Origin: Candidatus Nanopelagicales bacterium
Lineage (GTDB): Bacteria; Actinomycetota; Actinomycetes; S36-B12; CAIYMF01
Assembly: GCA_025456015.1 (NCBI GenBank)
Contig: JALOLK010000019.1
Coordinates: forward strand, 1 to 40,529
DNA: 40,529 nucleotides
Direction of reading: 5' to 3'
Shown here: in pieces, positions 7,137 to 17,162 of the stretch
Position numbering within the stretch: position 1 is the stretch's first letter
How the letters are laid out: the number at the start of each line of letters is the position of its first letter
Notes under the pieces: generated by a model
What the model was told of the DNA's origin: nothing
What the model saw: only the letters and a program-made list of their open reading frames with translations
Databases searched by the model: none
Program-made: the position numbers and the translations under genes

Positions 7137-8030
7137 ATGCACGACGCCGCGATGAACCATGCCTTCCTCGACCGCGTCCTCACCGGGGCGCAGGTCGACG
7201 TCTACTACCACTTCGGCGTCGCCAGCGACGACCCGATCCTGGCGCAGTTCCGCGACGTGCGGGCCATCGTCCTGGCCGGCTCGGGGGACCGGATCGAGGC
7301 CTTCGCCCGGCGCTGGAGCGCCCTGCACGACGGCGCCGAGGTGCTCGCGCTGCCCAAGGAGGAGCGGTTCACCACCCGCTACTGCGCCGGCGTGCTGTTC
7401 GCCTCCCACGGCATGGGCATGCCAAGCGCGTCGATCGCGATGCAGGAGCTCATGCGCCTGGTCTTCTTCCTCAAGGGCGGCGACCACGCGGCGATGGCCG
7501 AGGTCTTCTGGGCCCGGGTGGGCACCAGCGGGGGCGTCGGGCTGCCCGGCGGGACCGTGGTGGTGAGCACCGAGGGCGTGATGGCCGACCTCGGCCCGTT
7601 CCGGCTGCTCGCCGGCGGGCACGGGGAGTACCGCTTCGACGGGCGGTTCCCGCGCGACGTCGCGGAGGCGATCGTCGCGGCCAACGCGGGGTCGGGGATC
7701 CCGATCGAGCTGGGCCGGACCGTGGCGGGCAACGAGTTCTTCCTCGAGCAGTTCCGCCTCGACGGGGCGATCTGCATGGAGACGCCTGCGTCCAAGCAGG
7801 CCTGGCTGGAGTGGATCCACCGCGAGGGCGTGCGCAACATCGAGATGGAGGGGGCCATGATCGCCGGCTACCTCAACCACTGGGGCTTCCCGCGGTTCGC
7901 GATGGTCTGCGCGACGCTGCTCGACCGGCTGGCCGGGGACCAGGTCACCGCGACCCCAGACGAGCTCGCGGCCTTCAACGAGCGCAGCGGCGACGTGCTC
8001 ATGCGCTACCTGGCGACCACACTGCGCTGA
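7137..8030 (+). CDS. Uridine phosphorylase-like nucleoside phosphorylase (animal-type)
   Basis: A 297-residue NP-I family phosphorylase, expected to split uridine (or a related nucleoside) with phosphate into base and ribose-1-phosphate. The motifs follow the order of animal UPP1/UPP2 rather than E. coli Udp: HFGVASDD near the N-terminus, an AGSGDRIEAF segment, SHGMGMPSASIAMQEL, RVGTSGGVGLPGGTVVVSTE, a GNEFFLEQFRLDGAICMET stretch, GVRNIEMEGAMIAG and LLDRLAGDQ near the end. The GTSGG motif contacts phosphate and the NIEME motif binds ribose in the family. It is followed after 1 nt by the SixA-like gene, so they form an operon. It probably serves pyrimidine salvage. Confidence 0.85.
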   Translation: MHDAAMNHAFLDRVLTGAQVDVYYHFGVASDDPILAQFRDVRAIVLAGSGDRIEAFARRWSALHDGAEVLALPKEERFTTRYCAGVLFASHGMGMPSASIAMQELMRLVFFLKGGDHAAMAEVFWARVGTSGGVGLPGGTVVVSTEGVMADLGPFRLLAGGHGEYRFDGRFPRDVAEAIVAANAGSGIPIELGRTVAGNEFFLEQFRLDGAICMETPASKQAWLEWIHREGVRNIEMEGAMIAGYLNHWGFPRFAMVCATLLDRLAGDQVTATPDELAAFNERSGDVLMRYLATTLR

Positions 8031-8031
8031 C

Positions 8032-8508
8032 ATGGACGTCTACCTGATGCAGCACGGCGAGGCGCTGCCCGCCGAGGCGGACCCGCAGCGGCCGCTCAGC
8101 GCCGACGGGGCGGCCCACGTCCGCGCCGTGGCGGCCCGGGCCGCGGTGTGCGGGGTGCAGGTGGACCGGATCGTGCACAGCGGCAAGCTCCGTGCCGAGC
8201 AGAGCGCCCAGGTGCTGGCCGAGGGCCTGCGCTGCGAGACCGTCGAGCGGCTCCTCGGCCTGGCCCCCGGCGATCCCCCGGACGCGGCGATCGCGGCGAT
8301 CGGGGAGCCGTCCCGACCCGGGTCGATCGTCATCGTGGGGCACCTGCCCGCCCTGGACCGGCTGGCCTCGCAGCTGGTCACCGGGGATCCCGCGGCCCAC
8401 GTGGTCGCGTTCCGCAACGCGGCCCTGGTCAAGCTGGTGCCGGCACCGCCCGAGTCGGCGGCGCCGTTCTCGGTCTCCTGGATCCTGACCCCGGTCCTGG
8501 CGATGTGA
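8032..8508 (+). CDS. sixA: SixA-like phosphohistidine phosphatase
   Basis: A 158-residue histidine-phosphatase superfamily protein. The catalytic His is in YLMQHGEA at residues 4-11. The usual Arg of the RHG motif is Gln here, a variant I recall in a subset of bacterial SixA-like proteins. Other landmarks are RPLSADG, the substrate-binding Arg in HSGKLRAEQSA, and the second catalytic His in IVIVGHLPAL. SixA removes phosphate from His of phosphotransfer domains; the target here is unknown. It starts 1 nt after the phosphorylase stop and is cotranscribed with it. Confidence 0.85.
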   Translation: MDVYLMQHGEALPAEADPQRPLSADGAAHVRAVAARAAVCGVQVDRIVHSGKLRAEQSAQVLAEGLRCETVERLLGLAPGDPPDAAIAAIGEPSRPGSIVIVGHLPALDRLASQLVTGDPAAHVVAFRNAALVKLVPAPPESAAPFSVSWILTPVLAM

Positions 8509-8520
8509 CCCGCCGGAGCA

Positions 8521-8534
8521 CCCCTGTCCAGGGG
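8521..8534 (+). terminator. Possible terminator hairpin after sixA
   Basis: CCCCTG and CAGGGG form a 6-bp stem with a very tight 2-nt loop, 13 nt after the stop. No T-tract. Confidence 0.3.
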
Positions 8535-8547
8535 GCGCGCCCGCGGG

Positions 8548-8553
8548 TACGGT
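8548..8553 (+). promoter_or_regulatory. Leaderless -10 hexamer TACGGT for the VOC gene
   Basis: TACGGT lies 6 nt before the ATG at 8560. Confidence 0.55.
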
Positions 8554-8559
8554 CCGGGC

Positions 8560-8970
8560 ATGGCGGACCCGACCCGACCCAGCCTGATCCTCGACCTCGT
8601 GGTGCTCGACTGCCCCGACGCCCTGGCCCTGGCGCGGTTCTACGGCCACATCCTCGGCTGGCCGCTGGAGTCGGGCTCCGGGGAGGACTGGGCCACCCTG
8701 GTGCCCCCCGGTGGTGGCGTCACCCCGGAGACCCCCGACGGCCGGCCAACCCTGGCGTTCCAGCGCATCGACGACTGGGTGGCGCCGACCTGGCCGGGTG
8801 GGGCGCATCCCCAGCAGTTCCACCTCGACTTCGCGGTGGACGACATCGACGCCGCGGAGCCGGCGATCCTGGCCGCGGGAGGCCGGCGGCACGTCCACCA
8901 GCCCTCCGAGGACGGCAGCTTCCGGGTCTACGTCGACCCGGTCGGGCACCCGTTCTGCCTGGTGCAGTAG
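8560..8970 (+). CDS. VOC (glyoxalase/bleomycin-resistance fold) protein
   Basis: A 136-residue vicinal-oxygen-chelate protein made of two beta-alpha-beta-beta-beta modules. The first begins ILDLVVLDCPDALALARFYG and the second begins FHLDFAVDDIDAAEPAILAA, ending in FRVYVDPVGHPFCLVQ. The ending resembles the Glyoxalase_6 subgroup, which often lacks a known substrate. A metal site could be formed by His in QFHLDF and an acidic residue near the end, but the first-module ligand is not clear. Single gene with its own promoter; it faces the MMPL gene tail to tail. Confidence 0.85.
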   Translation: MADPTRPSLILDLVVLDCPDALALARFYGHILGWPLESGSGEDWATLVPPGGGVTPETPDGRPTLAFQRIDDWVAPTWPGGAHPQQFHLDFAVDDIDAAEPAILAAGGRRHVHQPSEDGSFRVYVDPVGHPFCLVQ

Positions 8971-9019
8971 CGCTCCGACGCCGTCGCGAACGGCACCGGT
9001 CCTGCCCCGAGCCGGCCGT

Positions 9020-11266
9020 TCAGTGCGTCACGCCGATGCGGTCGTGCAGGCGGCGCAGGGGCCCGGGCGCCCACCAGTTCCACTCGCCCAGCAGGGTCAT
9101 CGTGGCCGGCACGAGCATGATCCGCACCAGCGTCGCGTCGAGCGCGACCGCGACAGCGAGCGCCACGCCGGTCTGCTTGACCGCCAGCAGGTCGCCGAGC
9201 ACGAACCCCGCGAACACCACCACGATGAGCAGCGCGGCCGACGTGATGATCCGCCCGGTCCGCTGCAGGCCCAGGCGCACCGACTCGTCGTTGCCGTGGC
9301 CCTGGTCGTGGAACTCCTTGATGCGGGCCAGCAGGAACACCTCGTAGTCCATCGACAGGCCGAACGCGAACGCGAAGACGATCACCGGCAGGGTGGCCTC
9401 GATGCCGCCGGTCGAGGAGAAGCCGAGCAGCCCCTCGAGCCGGCCGTCCTGGAAGATCAGCACGAGGATGCCGAAGGTGGCCCCGAGGCTGAGCAGGTTC
9501 ATCACCAGCGCCTTGATGGGGATGAGCACCGAGCCGGTCAGCAGGAACAGCAGCAGCAGCGTGGCCACGACGATGAACAGCAGCGCGATCGGGATGTCCG
9601 AGCGCAGCTGCTCGGTGAAGTCGACGAGGATCGCGGCCGGGCCGGTCACCCACGTCTCGGGCTCGGGCGGTCGGGTGTCGCGGATCTCGCGCACGACGTC
9701 GTCGGCGGCGAGGTCCTCGGCGAAGACCCCGACCGAGGCCACGTCCCCGGTCACCGACACCTCGCCCACCCGATCCACCCCGGGCAGGTCCGCGACGTCA
9801 GTGGCCAGGGCCTCCAGCGAGGACGCATCGGAGGCCTCGGCCACGATCGTGATCGGTGCCGGGGCCAGCAGCGGGTAGGAGGCCTCGACCTGCTCGAACG
9901 CCTGTCGCTGGGCGTTGTCCGGCGGCAGCAGCTCGACGCCGGAGCTCACCAGCGTGATGCGCCAGGCGGGGATCGACAGCAGCACGAGGACGGTCGCCAC
10001 GGACAGGAACGTCACCCAGGGCCGGCGCTGCACCCGTCGGGCCCAGGACGAGAACCAGCCCTCGTCGCTGGGGGAGTGGTCGAACGCCCCGGCGAAGCGC
10101 CGGAACCCCGGCCAGCGCGACAGCGTGCCGGCGCCCGCGACGTGCCGCGTGCCCAGCACGAGCAGGGCGGGCACCAGCGTGGTGGCCACCACGACCGCGA
10201 TGACCACGACGCTCACGGCCCCCGCACCCACCGACTGGATGATCGTCATGTCGATGAACAGCAGGCCGGTCACCGCGATCGCGACGGTCACGCCGCTGAA
10301 GATGACGGTCCGCCCGGCGGTCGCCATCGTGACGGCCATCGCGTGCTCGCGGACCGCGCGTGGGACGTCCTGGTGGCCCCCGTCGGAGAGGTCCCACAGG
10401 TCGTGCATCTGCTCGCGGTAGCGCGAGACCATGAGCAGCGAGTAGTCGATGCACAGGCCCAGGCCGAGCACGGTCACGACGTTGACCACCGTGACGTCGA
10501 GGTCGATCACGTAGGTGAACGCCAGCAGCGACACCAGCCCCCCGGCGATCGAGGCGATCGCGCCGGCCAGCGGCACCCCTGCGGCGGCGAACCCGCCGAA
10601 GATCAGCACCATGATGAGCAGGCTGACGGGCAGGGTGATGGCCTCGCCCTTCTTCAGGTCGGCCTCGACCTGGTCGGTGATCGCCTGCACGAGGGCGGCT
10701 TGCGAGACCACCAGCACCGACGAGCCCGGAACCTGCGCGGGCAGGGCCTCCAGCCGGTCCTCGACGGCCGCCGAGGCAGCCTCCTGCTCCTCCTCGGCGA
10801 GGTCCGGCTCGAGCACGACCGTGATCAGGACCGCGTCCCCCGCGGTGCTCACCGCTGCCGGGCCCACCGTGGTCGGGTCCACCACCGAGGCGACCCCAGG
10901 GATGGCCAGCAGGTCGGCGTTGGCCGCGGCCAGGGCGGCCTGGGTGGCGGGGGCCTGCGGATCGAGGTCGTGCCAGTCGGCCTGGATGCTCGGGCCCTGC
11001 GGGTTGCTCGCGCGGAGCAGCTCGCGGCCCTCGAGCGCCTCGCCGGCCACGACCGGCTCGCCGAGCTCGAGCCGGGAGAACAGCGACGGCCCGCCGACCC
11101 CGAGGGCGGCGACCAAGTAGCCGACCACGACCAGCAGCACGCTGACGAGCGCCACCGGCCGGGCGTGCCGGGCCATGGCCGCCCCGTGCCGGGCCAGCAC
11201 GCCGGTCGGGCGCGGTGGCAGCGGCGCCGATGGCGCGTCCTGCAGGGCCTGCCCCTCGTCGATCAC
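9020..11266 (-). CDS. MMPL-family RND-type exporter
   Basis: A 748-residue membrane protein of the MMPL family, which exports lipids or hydrophobic compounds using the proton gradient. It has the expected pseudo-repeat. A first helix (about residues 38-60) is followed by an extracytoplasmic loop domain, then a block of helices with GLGLCIDYSLLMVSRYREQ. A second loop domain follows, and a second helix block with FGLSMDYEVFLLARIKE. The paired G-x-x-x-D-Y motifs carry the proton-relay Asp of the family. The C-terminus ends soon after the last helix. I chose the GTG at 11266: GAGG lies upstream and GAGGAT ends 6 nt before it. It is divergent from the ABC pair at 11375. Substrate unknown. Confidence 0.9.
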   Translation of the reverse strand: MIDEGQALQDAPSAPLPPRPTGVLARHGAAMARHARPVALVSVLLVVVGYLVAALGVGGPSLFSRLELGEPVVAGEALEGRELLRASNPQGPSIQADWHDLDPQAPATQAALAAANADLLAIPGVASVVDPTTVGPAAVSTAGDAVLITVVLEPDLAEEEQEAASAAVEDRLEALPAQVPGSSVLVVSQAALVQAITDQVEADLKKGEAITLPVSLLIMVLIFGGFAAAGVPLAGAIASIAGGLVSLLAFTYVIDLDVTVVNVVTVLGLGLCIDYSLLMVSRYREQMHDLWDLSDGGHQDVPRAVREHAMAVTMATAGRTVIFSGVTVAIAVTGLLFIDMTIIQSVGAGAVSVVVIAVVVATTLVPALLVLGTRHVAGAGTLSRWPGFRRFAGAFDHSPSDEGWFSSWARRVQRRPWVTFLSVATVLVLLSIPAWRITLVSSGVELLPPDNAQRQAFEQVEASYPLLAPAPITIVAEASDASSLEALATDVADLPGVDRVGEVSVTGDVASVGVFAEDLAADDVVREIRDTRPPEPETWVTGPAAILVDFTEQLRSDIPIALLFIVVATLLLLFLLTGSVLIPIKALVMNLLSLGATFGILVLIFQDGRLEGLLGFSSTGGIEATLPVIVFAFAFGLSMDYEVFLLARIKEFHDQGHGNDESVRLGLQRTGRIITSAALLIVVVFAGFVLGDLLAVKQTGVALAVAVALDATLVRIMLVPATMTLLGEWNWWAPGPLRRLHDRIGVTH

Positions 11267-11374
11267 GGGGTCATCCTCGCAAGCGTCCTGCCGGCTCGCG
11301 GCCGCCGGGGACGTGGGATGGATCACGCCCCCCGCCGCGGCGTGGCCCGGGTGGTGGGTGGAAGGCTGGCCCCC

Positions 11375-12369
<995 letters not shown>

Positions 12370-12373
<4 letters not shown>

Positions 12374-13215
12374 TCGCCGCGCTGCGCACCGAGCTGCGCA
12401 AGGTCGCCACCACGCGTTCATGGTGGCTGCTCGCCCTCGTGATGGGCGGCTACATGCTCGCGATGTCGGTCATCATGGCCGGCTCGTTCATCCTGGCGAT
12501 CCGGCAGGCCGAGGCGGCCGGGGAGCCGGTCGACATCTCCGGTGGGCTCGCCGGTGACGGCGCCGCCGCGGTGCTCGACGCGACGACCGTGGCGACCTCG
12601 GTCTACACGCTGGCCGTCGCGCTGGGCTACATCTTCCCGGCCATCCTGGGCGCGCTGGCGGTGACCACCGAGTTCCGCCACCGCACGATCACCCCGACGC
12701 TGCTGGCCGAGCCGCGTCGTGGCCTCGTGCTCGGCTCCAAGCTCGTCGCCGTCATCCCGTTCGCGCTCGTCGTGGCCCTGGCCGGCGTGGTCGGGACGGT
12801 CCTCGGGGGCGCGGTCACGCTGGCGCTGTTCGGCGAGCCGACCCTGCTCGGCGACCCCGAGATCCAGGGCATCATCGCCCGGCAGGTGCTCGCGCTGGTG
12901 CTCTGGGCGCTCGTGGGCGTGGGCTTCGGATCGGTGCTCACCAACCAGGTGGCGGCCATCGTGGTGCTGCTGGCCTTCACGCAGTTCGTGGAGCCGCTGC
13001 TGCGCATCCTGCTGGCCCAGTTCGACGCGACCGAGGCGGCCAGCCGCTTCCTGCCCGGCGCGGCCGGCGAGGCCATCGCCGGCTCGAGCCTCTACGTGAG
13101 CTCCGGGCTGGCCGAGCTGCTCGAGGTCTGGCAGGGCGCGCTGGTGCTGCTGGCCTACGCCGTGGTGCTGCTGCTGATCGGCCGGGTGACGACCTTCCGC
13201 CGCGACATCGGCTAG
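12370..13215 (+). CDS. ABC-2 family permease
   Basis: A 281-residue integral membrane subunit with about six hydrophobic segments. It has a short cytoplasmic N-terminus ([13 protein letters not shown]), a conserved [20 protein letters not shown] cytoplasmic element typical of ABC-2 permeases of this group, and four further helices. Its ATG overlaps the ATPase stop (ATGA), so expression is coupled. It has one permease module only, so it should dimerise, unlike the fused permease at 3007. Confidence 0.88.
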
Positions 13216-13283
13216 GCAGCGCGCGGCCGAGCCGGCGTGGTCTGGCCGAGCCATGTGGGACCGGGCCACACGCAGGCCGCGGC

Positions 13284-13297
13284 GGGCCCAAGGGCCC
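13284..13297. promoter_or_regulatory. DosR/DevR-like palindromic box GGGCCCAAGGGCCC
   Basis: A perfect fit to GGGNC-N4-GNCCC at -50 to -37 of the predicted leaderless start at 13334, the usual activator position. The same sequence could instead be a terminator-like hairpin for the preceding pair (6-bp arms, 2-nt loop). Confidence 0.4.
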
Positions 13298-13320
13298 TGC
13301 TGGGGGGCGGGTGGCCGGCC

Positions 13321-13326
13321 TAGCGT
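13321..13326 (+). promoter_or_regulatory. Leaderless -10 hexamer TAGCGT for the ABC pair at 13334
   Basis: TAGCGT lies 7 nt before the ATG at 13334 and decides the start over an in-frame ATG 81 nt upstream. Confidence 0.6.
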
Positions 13327-13333
13327 GGGCAGC

Positions 13334-14329
13334 ATGACGATGAGCACCGCAGCACCCGGCTCGCCTCCGAGCGACCTCGGGGACGCCGTCATCGACGTGC
13401 GCGGCCTGGTGAAGCACTTCGGCAGCCTTCGCGTGCTCGACGACCTCGACCTCACCGTGGCCTCCGGCGAGGTGCACGGCCTGCTCGGGCCGAACGGCGC
13501 GGGCAAGACCACGACGCTGCGCATCCTGCTGGGGCTGCTGCGCGCGGACGCCGGCACGCTGCGGCTGCTCGGCGGGGATCCGTGGCACGACGCCGTGGCG
13601 CTGCACCACCGGCTGGCCTACGTGCCCGGGGACGTGACCCTGTGGCCCAACCTCACCGGGGGCGAGGTCATCGACCTGCTCGGCCGCATGCGCGGGGGGC
13701 TGGACCGCGCGCGGCGCGACGAGCTCATCGAGCGCTTCGACCTCGATCCCACGAAGCGGGGGCGGACCTACTCGAAGGGCAACCGCCAGAAGGTGGCGCT
13801 CATCGCGGCGCTGGCCAGCGACGTGGAGCTGCTGCTGCTCGACGAGCCCACCGCTGGCCTGGACCCGCTCATGGACGCGACGTTCCGCACCTACATCGAG
13901 CAGGCGCGCGGGTCGGGCCGCACGGTGCTGCTCAGCAGCCACGTGCTCTCCGAGGTGGAGGCCCTCTGCGACCGCGTGAGCATCATCCGCTCGGGCGTGG
14001 TCGTCGAGTCCGGCTCGCTGGCCGACCTGCGCCACCTCACCCGGACCGCCGTCACCGCCGAGGTGCGCAGCATGCCGGCCGGACTGGAGCACCTGCCCGG
14101 CGTGCACGACCTCGTCGTGGACGGCAACCGGGTGCGCGCCAGCGTCGAGCGGGAGGGCCTGACCTCGTTCATCGCCGCCCTCGGCGGGGGTGTCCTGGAG
14201 TCGCTGACGAGCCAGCCGCCGACCCTGGAGGAGCTCTTCCTGCGGCACTACCGCGAGGAGCTCGTGCCGGCCGCGGCCGACGCGGGGCCCGAGCCGCGCC
14301 GCGGCCTGCGGGGGAGGCGGTCGGCATGA
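13334..14329 (+). CDS. ABC transporter ATP-binding protein (polyketide-antibiotic exporter type)
   Basis: A 331-residue ATPase. Walker A is GPNGAGKTT, Walker B is [13 protein letters not shown], the H-loop is SSHVLSEVE. The signature region is degenerate: [16 protein letters not shown] replaces LSGGQ, as is common in the TnrB/COG3559-linked ATPases. The C-terminal accessory domain follows residue ~230. The last codons overlap the permease ATG at 14326. Together they form a putative export system of the family annotated as exporters of polyketide antibiotics; there is no biosynthetic cluster here, so the true cargo is open. Confidence 0.9.
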   Translation: MTMSTAAPGSPPSDLGDAVIDVRGLVKHFGSLRVLDDLDLTVASGEVHGLLGPNGAGKTTTLRILLGLLRADAGTLRLLGGDPWHDAVALHHRLAYVPGDVTLWPNLTGGEVIDLLGRMRGGLDRARRDELIERFDLDPTKRGRTYSKGNRQKVALIAALASDVELLLLDEPTAGLDPLMDATFRTYIEQARGSGRTVLLSSHVLSEVEALCDRVSIIRSGVVVESGSLADLRHLTRTAVTAEVRSMPAGLEHLPGVHDLVVDGNRVRASVEREGLTSFIAALGGGVLESLTSQPPTLEELFLRHYREELVPAAADAGPEPRRGLRGRRSA

Positions 14330-15990
14330 CGAGCACCCCGGTGCGGCCCGCGGCCGCGCCGGCGACGACGAACCTGCTGGCACCGCCGCGGGGCCGGGGT
14401 GGCGCGCTGGCCGGCGTGGGGCCGGTGCTGCGCCTGGCGCTGCGCCGCGACCGCATCCTCATCCCCGCGTGGACCCTCGGGATCGCCGGCATGGCGACGA
14501 TGTCGGCGCAGGCCACGGTCGGGCTCTACCCCGACCTGCCGGCGCGCGTCGAGGCCGCGCAGGTGGTGAACGGCTCGGCCGCGCTCATCGCGCTGTACGG
14601 CCGCATCCAGGACCCGACCTCGCTCGGCGAGCTGTCGATGTTCAAGCTCACCGCCTTCGGGGCGGCCATCATCGGCGTGCTCTTCGCGTTCCTCGCGGTC
14701 CGGCACACCCGGGGGGAGGAGGAGGCCGGACGCCTCGAGCTGGTCGGGGCCACGGTGGTCGCCCGGTCGGCGCCCCTGGCCGCGGCCATGGGGGTCGTGG
14801 CCATCACCGCAACAGCCGTGGGCTCCCTGACCGGGGTCGGGCTGTGGGTGGCGGGCCTGCCGCTCGCGGGCAGCATGGCCTTCGGTGCGGCGTGGGCCGC
14901 GACCGGGCTGGTGTTCGGTGCGATCGGCGCCGTCGCCGCGCAGCTCACGGTCAGCGCGAGGGCTGCGACGGGGCTGTCGCTGGCGGTGCTCGCGGTGGCC
15001 TACGTCGCCCGAGCCATCGGCGACCTGGCCGAGCAGGCGCCCGGCCCGGCCTCGTGGCTGTCGCCCATCGGCTGGACCCAGCAGGTGCGCGCCTTCTCCG
15101 GCACCCGCTGGCAGATCCTCGTCCTGCCGCTGGTGGCCACCGCCGCGCTCGTCCCGCTCGCGTTCTGGCTGCGCAGCCGGCGCGACCTCGGTGCTGGCCT
15201 GCTCCCCGACCGGCCGGGCCCGGCGGTCGGCCGGCTCGCCGGCCCCTGGGGGCTGGCCGTGCGCCTGCAGCGCCCCGCGCTGCTGGGCTGGACGGCCGGC
15301 GTCGTGGTCATGGGGCTGGCACTGGGCAGCGTCGCGGACAGCGTGGAGGGCTTCCTCGACACGGCCGCCATGCGCGACATCGTCGCAGCCCTGGGCGGCG
15401 AGCAGGCCCTCGTCGACATGTTCCTGGCCGCCGAGCTCGGCATCATCGGCGCGGTCCTGGCCGGCGCCGGGATCGCCGCGGTCCGGTGGCTGCCGCACGA
15501 GGAGGGCAGCGGCCGTGCCGAGGTCCTGCTCGCCACCGCCACCTCGCGGCGATCGTGGGCCCTGGCGCACGCAGGCGTGGCGATGCTCGGCGTCGCGGCG
15601 CTCATCCTCGTGGCGGGCCTGGCCATCGGGACCGGCCACGCGCTGGTGGTGGGGGAGCCCGGGCAGGTCCTCCGGCTGGCGGCTGCGGCGGCCACGCGGA
15701 TCCCCGCGGCGCTGGTGATGGTCGGCATCGCCGTGGCCGTCTGGGGCTGGTGGCCCCGTGCGTCGTGGTTGGCCTGGCTGCTGTTCGTGGTGTTCCTCGC
15801 GCTCGGCGAGTTCGGCGCGCTCTGGGGCGTGCCCGACCCGGTGATGGACCTCAGCCCGTTCCGGCACTCCCCGCTCGTGCCCGGCCCGGACCCCGCGTTC
15901 GGGGCGCTGCCGGTGCTGCTCCTGATCGCCCTGGGCCTGGTGGCACTGGGGGTGGGGCGGTTCTCCCGGCGCGACCTCGGCACGGCGTAG
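14326..15990 (+). CDS. ABC permease of the polyketide-antibiotic exporter family (COG3559-like)
   Basis: A 554-residue membrane protein with about twelve hydrophobic segments in two halves. Half 1 starts [19 protein letters not shown] and half 2 starts [19 protein letters not shown], each followed by a long loop and an EE-x-x-GR-x-E-LL/LV element ([26 protein letters not shown]). This internal repeat with the paired acidic motif is typical of COG3559 permeases. It overlaps the ATPase by 4 nt and has a GGGGAGG Shine-Dalgarno inside that gene. No terminator is evident before the iron box 40 bp downstream. Confidence 0.88.
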   Translation: MTSTPVRPAAAPATTNLLAPPRGRGGALAGVGPVLRLALRRDRILIPAWTLGIAGMATMSAQATVGLYPDLPARVEAAQVVNGSAALIALYGRIQDPTSLGELSMFKLTAFGAAIIGVLFAFLAVRHTRGEEEAGRLELVGATVVARSAPLAAAMGVVAITATAVGSLTGVGLWVAGLPLAGSMAFGAAWAATGLVFGAIGAVAAQLTVSARAATGLSLAVLAVAYVARAIGDLAEQAPGPASWLSPIGWTQQVRAFSGTRWQILVLPLVATAALVPLAFWLRSRRDLGAGLLPDRPGPAVGRLAGPWGLAVRLQRPALLGWTAGVVVMGLALGSVADSVEGFLDTAAMRDIVAALGGEQALVDMFLAAELGIIGAVLAGAGIAAVRWLPHEEGSGRAEVLLATATSRRSWALAHAGVAMLGVAALILVAGLAIGTGHALVVGEPGQVLRLAAAAATRIPAALVMVGIAVAVWGWWPRASWLAWLLFVVFLALGEFGALWGVPDPVMDLSPFRHSPLVPGPDPAFGALPVLLLIALGLVALGVGRFSRRDLGTA

Positions 15991-16031
15991 CCGCGGCATT
16001 CGGGCGATTTGGCAGGAGCCGGGAGGTCGGT

Positions 16032-16052
16032 TTAGGTTAGGCATGCCTAACC
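16032..16052. promoter_or_regulatory. IdeR/DtxR iron box before the Fe(III) importer
   Basis: The 19-mer TTAGGTTAGGCATGCCTAA (16032-16050) matches the DtxR consensus TTAGGTTAGCCTAACCTAA at about 15 of 19 positions. It contains a perfect 18-bp palindrome, GGTTAGGCATGCCTAACC (16035-16052). A TAGGTT hexamer that could be the -10 lies inside it. Binding of an Fe(II)-loaded IdeR/DtxR homologue would block RNA polymerase, so the importer is expected to be induced by iron starvation. Confidence 0.85.
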
Positions 16053-16071
16053 CCCACCTCTGGAGTCTCAC

Positions 16072-17157
16072 GTGTCCCTCACCGCTTCGACCGGACCCGC
16101 CCGGCCCCGGCCCCTGCGCCCCTCCCGCCGCCACGTGCACGTCGCGCTGGCCGCGCTCACCCTCGCCACGCTCGCCGCCTGCGGCTCCGCCGACACCGAC
16201 GAGGCGTCCGCCGCCGCGCCGGAGGGGGCCCTCACGGTCTACAACGGCCGCAGCGAGGAGCTCGTCGGCCCGCTGTTCGAGCAGTTCACCGAGGCGACCG
16301 GCATCCCGGTCGAGCTGCGCAGCGCCTCGTCGGGGGAGCTGGCCGCCCAGCTGCTCACCGAGGCCGAGGCCAGCCCCGCCGACGTGTTCGTCTCCCAGGA
16401 TGCCGGTGCGCTGGGGGCCCTGACCAAGGCCGGCCTGTTCGCCGCGCTGCCCGACGAGCTGCTCGACCGTGTCGACCCCGCGTTCCGTGCCGAGGACGGC
16501 ACGTGGCTGGGCCTGTCCGGCCGGGTCCGCGTGGTCACCTACAACGCCGACGAGGTGACGGCCCCGCCGGACACCATCGACGAGGTCGTCGCCGGGGACT
16601 GGGCCGGTGGGAAGATCGGCTACGCCCCCACGAACGCGAGCTGGCAGTCGTTCGTGACCGGCCTGCGGGTGCTGCGCGGCGAGGAGGCCGCCCGTGCCTG
16701 GCTGGAGCAGTTCGCCGCGCAGGACCCGGTCGCCTTCGAGGGCAACAGCCAGGTGCGCGACGCCGTCGACGCCGGCGAGGTCCAGATCGGCCTGGTGAAC
16801 CACTACTACCTCTACGAGCTCATCGAGGAGAAGGGCGAGGACGCCGTCCGCGCGCGCAACCAGTTCATGGCCCCCGGCGACCCGGGCGGCCTGGTGAACG
16901 TCGCCGGGGTCGGCGTGCTGGGCAGCTCCGACGACGCCGAGCGCGCCGAGACCCTCGTGGACTGGCTCGCCGGCCCCACCGCCCAGGCGTACTTCGCCAC
17001 GCAGACCTGGGAGTACCCGCTCGTGGCGGGGGTCGACCAGCCCGAGGGGCTGCCGGCGCTCGACGAGCTCGAGGCCCCGGCGCTGGACCTGTCCGACCTC
17101 GACTCCATCGCCGAGACCCAGGCCCTGCTGGCCGAGGTCGGCCTGCTCACCCAGTAG
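16072..17157 (+). CDS. Iron(III) ABC transporter substrate-binding lipoprotein
   Basis: A 361-residue lipoprotein that captures ferric iron outside the membrane. A twin-Arg-containing signal (PSRRHVHVALAALTLATLAAC) ends in the lipobox LAAC with Cys37 as the lipidated residue. The mature part is a type-2 periplasmic-binding fold of the FbpA/FutA group: it starts LTVYNGRSEELVGPLFEQF and has DVFVSQDAGALG, the hinge region RVRVVTYNAD and the iron-binding Tyr cluster in NHYYLYEL. It starts at GTG 16072, 7 nt after TGGAG, and leads a three-gene operon under the iron box. Confidence 0.92.
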   Translation: MSLTASTGPARPRPLRPSRRHVHVALAALTLATLAACGSADTDEASAAAPEGALTVYNGRSEELVGPLFEQFTEATGIPVELRSASSGELAAQLLTEAEASPADVFVSQDAGALGALTKAGLFAALPDELLDRVDPAFRAEDGTWLGLSGRVRVVTYNADEVTAPPDTIDEVVAGDWAGGKIGYAPTNASWQSFVTGLRVLRGEEAARAWLEQFAAQDPVAFEGNSQVRDAVDAGEVQIGLVNHYYLYELIEEKGEDAVRARNQFMAPGDPGGLVNVAGVGVLGSSDDAERAETLVDWLAGPTAQAYFATQTWEYPLVAGVDQPEGLPALDELEAPALDLSDLDSIAETQALLAEVGLLTQ

Positions 17158-17162
17158 CGACC

